This document shows positions 1-7,800 of a stretch of 64,000 nucleotides of DNA, one piece after another; the first letter of the stretch is position 1, and the number at the start of each line of letters is the position of its first letter. The notes beneath the pieces are model-generated. The model worked only from the letters and a program-made list of their open reading frames with translations. It had not been told where the DNA came from and made no database searches. The stretch is from assembly GCF_052119645.1 (NCBI RefSeq), contig NZ_JBGQOM010000010.1, positions 1-64,000 on the forward strand, in the 5' to 3' direction. Position numbers and translations under genes: made by a program. This stretch comes from Paraglaciecola sp030730205. GTDB taxonomy: Bacteria; Pseudomonadota; Gammaproteobacteria; Enterobacterales; Alteromonadaceae.

Positions 1-107
1 GTAATGTACTTCATCACCAGCGGATCACTATCCACATCAAGTAAACGTGGTCCATCAGTTAAGGTCATAAGCCGATAGCTAAGGCGTTCTGAAGGGGCGA
101 CTATCAT
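1..107 (-). pseudogene. GNAT acetyltransferase N-terminus, copy 1 (runs off window)
   Basis: Reading the minus strand from ATG at 105-107 gives MIVAPSERLSYRLMT, then LTDGPRLLDVDSDPLVMKYIT. This is the usual opening of GNAT-family N-acetyltransferases of the RimJ/RimL type, where a strand is followed by a helix ending in DPEVMKYI. The gene continues beyond base 1, so this copy could be the intact gene and only the second copy broken. Substrate cannot be told from this part. Confidence 0.6.
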
Positions 108-155
108 TAGCTTAGATGCTAGGAAATGCACTTGCCGAATTGATAAATAAACATA

Positions 156-239
156 CCATCTGCAAGTATTTTCATCGGCTCTGACCCCGCAGATTTCCCA
201 TCTGCAAGTATTTTCATCGGCTCTGACCCCGCAGATTTC
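156..239. repeat. Two tandem 42-bp repeats
   Basis: 156-197 and 198-239 are identical 42-bp units. Each begins CCATCTGC and ends CCCCGCAGATTTC, so GCAGAT at the end of one unit and ATCTGC at the start of the next form an inverted repeat. Degenerate relatives follow at about 407-450 and 451-480, sharing TTTCATC-GGCTCTG and GACCC. The repeats truncate the second acetyltransferase copy. No attC-type core site was found. Confidence 0.9.
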
Positions 240-360
240 TAGGCACACCTTTAGTAATGTACTTCATCACCAGCGGATCACTATCCACATCAAGTAAACG
301 TGGTCCATCAGTTAAGGTCATAAGCCGATAACTAAGGCGCTCTGAAGGGTTGATTATCAT
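214..360 (-). pseudogene. GNAT acetyltransferase N-terminus, copy 2, truncated
   Basis: ATG at 358-360 opens MIINPSERLSYRLMT and continues through SDPLVMKYITKGVP, matching copy 1, but the frame then enters the 42-bp repeat and stops at 214-216 after 48 codons. A complete GNAT protein has about 150-180 residues and needs the later acetyl-CoA-binding strand and loop, so this is a broken gene. It lies 253 bp from copy 1. Confidence 0.75.
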
Positions 361-497
361 TGGTTTATATCCTAGGAAATGCACTTGCCGAATTGAAAAA
401 AAAATACCACAACATCTATTAGTATTTCATCGGCTCTGTTCCTGCAGGTTGCAAACCTACTTTTTCATCCGCTTTGACCCTGCCGATGCTGACGATG

Positions 498-2960
498 TCA
501 ATTTGACCCAAGAGTTCTAACTGAAAGTTCTTTGGATGCAATTTTTTGGCTGATTACACGATCTGCTGAGACACCTAAGTCCAACCAGAAAATAACATTG
601 TAGAAGTAGCTCCCATCTACACCGTAGTAGGAGGTTAAAATCTTAGCCAATCTATTTTTTGGAAGACATTGCACAGCTTTGAGAGCCACTACTTCACGAA
701 CAACATCACTATCTATCAAAAGCATATCAATAATGTTCTGATCATTGAATGCAATGAAAAGTTTCTTGGGCATTTCAATTACAAGTTGTTCCCTTACTGA
801 TGGTAAGAGTTTCAACTTCCAAGCATCAGCTATCCTCTTAGAGCTTAATTTCAATATCGTATTTGCAGCCACTTGGTAATCGCGAAAATGATCCTTAGAA
901 GAGAGCAAAGTTAATCCAAAACCATAATTGAGATGCTCTGACAACTTCAGTATTCTTATCGTATCTTCCCATTCACCATGTTTAGCGAAAAACTCAGCAA
1001 TTTGAATAGAAAACTTTATTTCATAATCATCCACAACTTTTCGAACCGTAGCAATATCCAAATGTGTGGCTTTAGAGCAGTAAATTTCAAGAGCTGCCCA
1101 AAGTAAATCATTTCTTATATAATTAAAGAGGTAATCTGACCGCTCTAGACTGTTGCCTAACTGCAGAGCATTGCGGTCAGTACAAAATTTTTCAAAGCCA
1201 TCAGTCAAATCTCTTTCAAGCTGAACTTTAACCTTTTTGAAATAGCTAGAATAAAGAGCAAGCGTTACCCCACTTGAGTAAAAAGATTCGTCTTTTTGTA
1301 GCTCTAACAATTCTTCGTAGGATAGTTCGCCAAATAGACTACTCTTGAATTTTTCAAATGCATGTTCACCTGGATAGTCCTTGTCCTCATTAGACTGAGC
1401 AAGACTTGATGTATTCAAACTCCTTGGCTTTACTAATAATTTGCGTGCATCTGATAGCTTAAATGCAGGTACGAGCTTTGACAAAGTCTTTACACCAATA
1501 AGTCGAATATCAGCATCACTGCTTTCGCACAATAATTGTGCATCAGATTTTGTGAGAGCACTTCGGCGAGTTAGTTCTGTAGCAATTTCCTTCAAAAAAA
1601 CAGATGTTCTGTTTTTCAGGCAACTACATAAGACTGCGGTTTCAATAGTGCTTATGTTCTTTAGTAATTCTTCAGCGACTTTCCTTCCAAGGTCAGCAGT
1701 CTCGTGTTGAGCAACAAAGCACAAGGCTTCGGTAGTGTTAGTTTGAGCAAGTATTTGCGCTCGAGCTCGGACCGCGGCTTGCGAAATATTCGCCTCAGAA
1801 CTACTTATTAAATCGCTCCAATCAACTCTAAGCCCTTTATCACCGAGAATTCCTAAGTAGTCTAAAGCTGCTATAACAAGCTCATCAGACTTATCTTTAG
1901 AGAACCAATGCTTTAAACAACTATCTTTATTAAAATAGCCCTCAAAATCTTCTGGAGAAATTGAAAGTTTTTCAAGTAACTTAAATGTATTACGCTGTTT
2001 TTTGTCTCCGCCAAAAGCTGTAAGAATTGGCAGCCTTCTTTTTAGATTAAAGTCCGAATCAAAAAGCCAATGCCAGATAGGGACAGTCGTACTTTTTAAA
2101 TTTTCGAGACCGGTTGATACTAATCCTCGTTTCTCTCGACCGCTTAGTTTTCCGCTTCGAAAATACCGGTAAATTAAGTTAGCGTCATGTGTGCCCAACT
2201 CATAGTTGTCGTTTCCGTGATCAGACAAGGTACTGGCAAGCAACCTGAATCTGGCTGCATCTATTGAATTATATGCATCTGGTGCATCTTCTTTTATGAT
2301 AAAATCATCAATAAAAGTGCGAGCACTACCTTCAAACAGTTGTTTGGATACTTCATTTTTTTCCTGTGCATTGCCTTTTTTTTCAGCCTTTTTGGGCTTT
2401 TGAGGTTCAAAAGTTTCAGAATCTTGTTCCTCAATCTTTTGATCTCTCAAAAATTTGGCAACTATTGCTCTAAATTTCTGTTCAAAATCATTCAAATCCT
2501 GAAATTTTTGATAATATTGCTTCTTGTCTCTATTCATTTCCTCTCGAAAATCAAGAACTTTTTGAAGCTGTTTACCAACATCGTTTAGATCATCTTTGGG
2601 AATATTTTTAAAAAGAAGTGATATTTCAGGTTTACCAGTGCTCTCATGCCGACTAACTGAGCGACGATATTCTTCTTCAAAACCGGACGAATACGGATGA
2701 CCTTCTGGCCCGGGTGGAGTGCCCCATTTTTTCCACATCAGTCCAATGAAATACATACACTGATCAAGATCAACATTTATTGCATCTTGCGCTCGCTGTC
2801 TTTGGGACACTGTGTCTTCCCAACCAACTAAATCAATATGGTAACCGAGTGCATTAGCATGATTGCTATTCTCTTCATCGACAATTCGCTTAGCCGCTTT
2901 TCGTTCATCTTCCAAATCTCCAGGAGAACCAAGGAAAATCTTTATTATTTTTCTGTACAC
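498..2960 (-). CDS. DUF4062 domain protein with C-terminal helical repeats (possible defence protein)
   Basis: The 820-residue product opens with a DUF4062 domain (about residues 5-115). Its marks are FLGSPGDLEDER at 9-20 and FIGLMWKKWGTPPG at 71-84. A Lys/Glu-rich linker lies near 165-205. From about 215 to the end it looks all-helical, with HEAT/armadillo-like spacing. No Walker A or B motif is visible, so it is not a typical DUF4062-NACHT/STAND ATPase. The start is GTG (2958-2960), supported by AAGGAG 11 bases upstream. DUF4062 is often an N-terminal module of predicted bacterial conflict proteins. A defence role here is inferred from that and from the repeat-rich, A+T-rich setting. The gene stands alone, with no operon partner. 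Confidence 0.7.
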   Translation of the reverse strand: MYRKIIKIFLGSPGDLEDERKAAKRIVDEENSNHANALGYHIDLVGWEDTVSQRQRAQDAINVDLDQCMYFIGLMWKKWGTPPGPEGHPYSSGFEEEYRRSVSRHESTGKPEISLLFKNIPKDDLNDVGKQLQKVLDFREEMNRDKKQYYQKFQDLNDFEQKFRAIVAKFLRDQKIEEQDSETFEPQKPKKAEKKGNAQEKNEVSKQLFEGSARTFIDDFIIKEDAPDAYNSIDAARFRLLASTLSDHGNDNYELGTHDANLIYRYFRSGKLSGREKRGLVSTGLENLKSTTVPIWHWLFDSDFNLKRRLPILTAFGGDKKQRNTFKLLEKLSISPEDFEGYFNKDSCLKHWFSKDKSDELVIAALDYLGILGDKGLRVDWSDLISSSEANISQAAVRARAQILAQTNTTEALCFVAQHETADLGRKVAEELLKNISTIETAVLCSCLKNRTSVFLKEIATELTRRSALTKSDAQLLCESSDADIRLIGVKTLSKLVPAFKLSDARKLLVKPRSLNTSSLAQSNEDKDYPGEHAFEKFKSSLFGELSYEELLELQKDESFYSSGVTLALYSSYFKKVKVQLERDLTDGFEKFCTDRNALQLGNSLERSDYLFNYIRNDLLWAALEIYCSKATHLDIATVRKVVDDYEIKFSIQIAEFFAKHGEWEDTIRILKLSEHLNYGFGLTLLSSKDHFRDYQVAANTILKLSSKRIADAWKLKLLPSVREQLVIEMPKKLFIAFNDQNIIDMLLIDSDVVREVVALKAVQCLPKNRLAKILTSYYGVDGSYFYNVIFWLDLGVSADRVISQKIASKELSVRTLGSN

Positions 2961-3112
2961 TTTTTAGCCAGCTCCTTGTGTTTTTTAGAAATCACATTTA
3001 GTGAGATCATAGCGAGAATAAACGATGTATCGTGTTTGTTCAATTGGCCTTGATTTTAATCGGCAATGCCGATGCTTTTGACTTTCCCTCGACTCAAGGC
3101 TCGCCAATTTTT

Positions 3113-3316
3113 TGGTGAATTCAGTAGGTCAATTGGCAAGGATAGCCAATTGAGGCTTGTGACGTCGGGAACGTCTCAAGCCGGCCTGCTTAATTTGCCA
3201 AAAAATTGGATGAAGAGCCTTGCCGGAGAGCGGCCTTTCTTCGTTAGTTCTTTCGGCTGTTGGAAAGAAGTAACTCAAGCAGCAGGGACGCTGCTTGAAG
3301 AACGCAATGGATTGCG
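3113..3316 (+). repeat. Modular hairpin element, copy A
   Basis: A chain of strong hairpins. (1) CAATTGGC/GCCAATTG, 3130-3152, loop AAGGATA. (2) 3154-3182, stem ending GACGT/ACGTC, loop CGGGA. (3) GCCG/CGGC, 3222-3234, loop GAGAG. (4) A 12-bp stem with one mismatch, 3243-3274, loop GGCTGTTG. (5) TCAAGCAGC/GCTGCTTGA, 3275-3298, loop AGGGAC. (6) CGCAA/TTGCG, 3303-3316, loop TGGA. The leading 22 bases (3113-3134) recur at 3898-3919. Copies B-E share this order with different stem sequences. After 3316 come short imperfect inverted repeats of the GCGCAAAGCGC type, up to about 3400. Confidence 0.85.
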
Positions 3317-3708
3317 ATGAGCGCAGTGAATGCCTTGTGCGCAAAGCGCATGCTCTGTTCACGCGGTGAATATCTCGATAGCAAATATCGAATAATAACG
3401 CGACTTTTAAAAACTCGCATTGCTCTTCAAAGTCAGCTAATTCATGGTCAGACGCAGCTAATAATTGCTGTGCACCTAAAGCCGCGATTGATGCCAAACG
3501 CTTGCTTGATGGACGAAACTGAGAACTTTGAGACTTAGATTCTAGCAGTTTAACCATCTGCTCAAAAAGAGCCGCGCTAACCATATACCCAACCGTTTTA
3601 TTATTAGATAAGACGGCGACAGGTTCATCTAAAAAATAATCCGTAGGCTCTTTTCTTAACTCAGAAACTGAAACCGTTTTTTTTAGCCAATATCGATAGA
3701 ACTGCCAT
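3129..3708 (-). pseudogene. Frameshifted Phd/StbD-type antitoxin remnant running into repeat
   Basis: From ATG at 3706-3708, preceded by GAGG, the minus strand reads MAVLSILAKK and then loses frame in a run of eight A (T run 3677-3684). With seven A it would continue TVSVSELRKEPTDYFLDEP and VAVLSNNKTVGYMVSAALFE, the DNA-binding and core part of Phd/YefM/StbD antitoxins. The antitoxin-like part ends near 3400. The open frame beyond that, to 3129, is only repeat element A read backwards. No RelE/ParE-type toxin gene follows. It may be dead, or expressed by slippage on the A run. Confidence 0.6.
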
Positions 3709-4137
3709 ACCTTTACCTCACAAACCAAATAACGCACTTAATTTTGTACCTTTCAAATTGAATTTAAAAGTAGTTATAAAACTCGTTACGAGGTAATCGA
3801 AAGGCTGGATGCTTTGTTTTAAAAGCTTCGCAGCTAAAGCAGCTCCTACCAAGAGGGCAGCTATTCATTTACCGCAACTCCAAGTAGGTCGATTTTGTGG
3901 TGAATTCAGTAGGTCAATTTGTATGCGCCATAAAGACCGATCCCGGCTTAAAAGACTACCGGAATGTCGTGGGGGATTGTTCTATTTCACTGTACCGAAG
4001 GCATTCTTGTATGAACGAAGAGAATGCCGCGCAGCGTCCGCCTTATGGCGCAGCCATGAACTGTGTGCGAAGCACATGCATTTGATATTCAGCGACTCCA
4101 ATTTTCCGTATTTCAAATAGGCTTGTCAGATGGCCAA

Positions 4138-4397
4138 ACATGGATGTCTGGACAAGGCGAACCGCTTTACATGGATGTTACCTTTCGCCGCTCTTGCATC
4201 GAAGCCTATTTTAAATATGGATCAAAAATTGGTCGGAGCCGGCCTTTACAAAGTACGTCCTGTACTTTGCCCTTCGGGCCATCCTCTGGATGTTCAAATT
4301 TTTTCCAGAAAAATTTGTCTGGTTACTCTTTCTTAGCTGTTGAAGAAAGAGTCACTGGTACGGCAGGGATGCCGTACCAAAAACGCAATGGATTGCG
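4138..4397 (+). repeat. Modular hairpin element, copy B
   Basis: Two copies of ACATGGATGT (4138-4147, 4169-4178) come first. Then comes a stem ACTCTTTCTT/AAGAAAGAGT (4325-4352) around AGCTGTTG, followed by TGGTACGGC/GCCGTACCA (4356-4379) around AGGGAT, and CGCAA/TTGCG (4384-4397) around TGGA. The last three hairpins match copy A in order and loop sequence, while the stems of the first two are different sequences that still pair fully. Confidence 0.85.
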
Positions 4398-4503
4398 ATG
4401 AGCAAAGCGAATGCTCCATTCACGCAGTGAATGCCTTATGTGCGCAGCACATACTTTTGATTTTGCTTTTCCCCTCGACTCATTGCTCCCTGAGCAGCGA
4501 AGA

Positions 4504-4712
4504 TTAAAACAGGTCAAAGCGGTCGCCGCGCGATGCATGGATGCATTTTGAGTGACTCCGCGCCGGGAGCGCGTATTCACGACCTGTTTTAAGCAAAGTG
4601 CGCAAGGATAAGAGCAATGCTGGAGAGCGGCCCTTTTTGCTTACTTTTTGCGGCTGTTGGTAAAAAGTAAGTGTAGCTGCATGGATGCAGCTAGAAGAAA
4701 GCCATGGATGGC
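4504..4712 (+). repeat. Modular hairpin element, copy C
   Basis: A 12-bp outer stem, TTAAAACAGGTC (4504-4515) with GACCTGTTTTAA (4581-4592), encloses two inner hairpins: ATGCA/TGCAT around TGGA (4533-4546) and CGCGC/GCGCG around CGGGA (4559-4573). Next are GCTG/CGGC around GAGAG (4619-4631), the 12-bp stem around GGCTGTTG (4640-4671), TAGCTGC/GCAGCTA around ATGGAT (4674-4693) and GCCA/TGGC around TGGA (4701-4712). Module order follows copy A. Confidence 0.85.
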
Positions 4713-4852
4713 AGTCGCGCAGCGATGCTTTGTGAGCAACGCGCATGCTCCGTTCACGCAGTGAATACCTTATGAGCAAAGCCCATGCTTAGCTCAGTGT
4801 ACAAAGCACATGCCCTGTGCGCGTAGCGCGTGCTTAACGCGCAGCGTAAATC

Positions 4853-7800
4853 TCAATCAACAGAAAATTGCTTATCCAGCTCACTCACCCCCAAGCCACT
4901 CTTTTTAGTCACGCGAAGCTGCGTAGGAATCCTCTCCTTCATCGCTTCAATATGACTGATCACCCCAATCATCTTACCCGAGGCATTAAGGTTATCTAAG
5001 GCATCCAGCGCCAAGTCAAGCGTCTCAGTATCCAGGGTGCCAAAGCCTTCATCTAAAAACAGGGAGTCGATACTGGTTTTATGACTGACTAAGTCTGATA
5101 AGGCCAAGGCCAGCGCGAGGCTAACTAAAAAGCTTTCACCGCCCGACAGCGTTTTGGTGTCGCGCTCTACGTCACCTTGCCAGGTATCGATAACACTTAG
5201 CGCTAAGCCTTCTTCGTCTTTGCGTTTTAACAGGTAACGACCATGTAAACGGTCGAGTTGTTTGTTGGCTAAATAGACTAAGTTATCGAGGGTGAGCCCT
5301 TGAGCAAAACGACGGAATTTATCACCATTAGCTGAGCCTATTAAGGCGTGCAAATAACTGACATCATCGTAGTGTTGCTGCTGTTGCTCGATGTGTTGAA
5401 ACAGCCCGCGCTGACGTTCGCCTTGTTCACGGTCGGCCTGTAACTGTTGGTTGAGTTCGCCTTGCCTTTGTACCAGCTTGTCTTTTTGGCTGTGGCCTTC
5501 TTGCAGCTGAGTTTGCACTTGCTCAGGCGATTCTTGTTGCCAACTTGCTGCGTGTTCAGCATTTTGCAATACGCTGAGATGTTCATTCGCTTGCGCTAAC
5601 AAGGTATTGGCTCGTTGCTGTTCTTGGTCGAGTTTTTGTTTTAATTCACTTAAGCGGGTCCGTTCTTGCTCGGGCAGTAAGGCTTGTTCAAAGTTCAGCT
5701 GCTCAGCAAAAGGGCTTTGTGCTAAGGCTAATTGCCATTTTTGCTCGTCTTGCTCTACCTGTTGTTGCAACTCGCCTTGGCGTTGTTCGTTGTGCTCAAT
5801 AGTATTTACTAGGTTGTTGTACGCCTGTTCAGCCTCTTTGTGCCGCTGACTTTGCTGGCCATAAAGAGTTTCGTTTTGATTAACTAAGTCACTCGCTTGT
5901 TGCCGAGCTTGTGGCACCGCTTTATCACCAAATAAGACTAAACGCTGCGTTTGCTGCTCGCTTATTTGTTGTGCAATGCCGTCAAGCTCTTGTTGCATTG
6001 CAGCAAGTTGGCTCTGCAGGTCTTGCAGCTGTTTCTCAGCACTGGCAAATTCATGCTGGGTGCTGGCAATGGTTTTGCTTAGCTCATCATGTTGTTGGGC
6101 GTGCTGCTGATACGCAGCTGCGTCTTGGCGTTTAGTGTGAAGCCACTCAAGCAAATTGGTATCTGGCAATACATAACCTAGGGCCGTAATTTTCGTACTG
6201 AGCGCCTGCTGATTCTTTTTAATCGTGGTATTGAGCTCATCCAGCTGCTCTATACTTTTGTGTTGACTGGCTTGCAAATGAGCTTGGTTTTGCTCTAATA
6301 ATCTGAGCTCACCCAGCGCTTTATCATGTTCATTGTGCGCTGCATCGAGCTGCTGTTTGCTATGGGTTAATGATTTTTCTAGTTGCCGCAAAGTTTGTAG
6401 TTGCAGTCCTAGTTGTTCAAACTCTTGTTTAAGTTTACTTTCAAAACTCACTAAAGCTGCTTGATCACTTATCTCACACTCAAAACCCAAGTGCTGAGTC
6501 AGGCTCAGCCACATATTTGCTGACTCTTCGATGTGTGCGCTGTGGGTTTGAATACTGAGCTCGGCATCTTTAATCTGTTGCGCAATAAACTTAAGCTGCT
6601 GAGCGGCTTGAGTGCCCTCTTCAGTGACTTTTTCTAAGGCTAAACGAGCATGCTGTAAGCGCTGCAAGGTATCTGGCAAATTCAGTGCTTTAGTAGCCGC
6701 TTTAGGGTGCTCTGTGGCGCCGCACAGGGGGCATTCATCGTTGTCTTTGAGTATGCTGCGATACTGCGCCAATTGTTCTTCTTGCGACACTAAACGCTGT
6801 AAATCCTCAACAACTTGTTTTTGCTGTTTGTACTGTTCGGCTAAGGCATTACGCTGCTGAGTTAATTCACCATGATTGACCTGCAGCGTTTGTAAATCAG
6901 CTTGCTTGATGACCTGCTCTTTATTTAACTGCAGATAACGGCGCTGATGTTCGTGGGTTTTATGAAACTGTGGCCACAGGGCATTTATCTGGCTTTGTTG
7001 CTGCTCAAGCTTGGCCATATCCCCTTGTTGATTTAGGTGCTCAAGCTCGTGCTGCCGTTTTTGCCATGCCGAATGTTGCATCTTTACCGCAGCGGCAAGT
7101 TGCTCTAGCTGTGTTTTAAGTCCATTGATGTGCTGGTTTTGCAGGCTTAGTTGTTGTTCTTGTTGCTGTGTTTCGCCTTCAAGCTTGTGCTGTAATTGCT
7201 GCTCGCGCTGTAATTGTTCAACTTGAATTTGCCAAGCACCGAGATGCTCAGCCACTGCACTGTCGGCTTGGTGTGCTGTCAGGTAGCTTTGCACTTGTTG
7301 CTGCTGCTCTACCAGCTGGTGCAAACTGCTTTGCGTATTTTGTTGTTGCTGACGAATACTCTGTTGCTGCTGGCGAACTCGACTTAGCTCAGCTTGTTTG
7401 TCGGCCTGTTTATTGGCCAGTAGCTGAATCGCCCCGTCTAGAGGCAGCACTTTGTCGGTGATCAACTGCTCTTGTTGTTGCTGAGCATGTTTGGCTTGCT
7501 GCAAAGCCTCAACACTTTGTTTTAAAGCCTGTTCAGCCTGTTTCAGTGTTAAAAAGGCAGTGGCCTTATCTTGGTGTTTAAGCACGAGTTGCTGGCTGAT
7601 TTTAGCCAGCTCATTGTTAATACTTTTACGTAATTCCCATTGGGTACGTAAGCGTTCTGCGGGCTCGCTGTTAGCCAATTTATCGAGCTCAGGTTGAGCG
7701 ATGGCAATGGCGTCGAGAGCTTGCTGTTGCAGCTCGCGGGCACGTTGCTGCTGTTGCTTGGCGCTATGAGTTTTGTCCCACCAGCTAAGATGGTGTTGCC

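Larger units (their letters stand above)
1..396. repeat. 253-bp-period direct duplication
   Basis: Bases 1-143 reappear at 254-396 with a constant offset of 253 and only a few substitutions. The first copy runs off the left edge, so the repeat may continue upstream. Each copy carries the 5' end of the same acetyltransferase gene on the minus strand, its ATG and the sequence before it. Between the copies sit two 42-bp tandem repeats. The two copies have diverged slightly, so the duplication is not brand new. Confidence 0.93.
3738..4852. other. 1.1-kb intergenic region filled with hairpin repeats
   Basis: No credible gene is present. Short open frames here are translations of repeats. The stretch 3738-3880 shows nothing recognisable. 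From 3898 it is built of elements B and C and of linking short inverted repeats such as GTGCGCAAAGCGCATG variants. Between B and C lie CAAAGTAC/GTACTTTG (4246-4269, loop GTCCT) and CATCC/GGATG near 4281-4292. The region ends at the stop codon of sbcC. Confidence 0.8.

Noticed and set aside
156..239. Integron attC sites
   Set aside because: The 42-bp units have no RYYYAAC/GTTRRRY core pair and no integrase gene or cassette array is visible.
3129..3400. C-terminal 90 residues of the antitoxin frame as protein
   Set aside because: They are element A read on the opposite strand; the same DNA recurs in non-coding copies B-E.
3809..4779. Short plus- and minus-strand open frames as genes
   Set aside because: They are translations of palindromic repeats, overlap each other, and lack ribosome sites.
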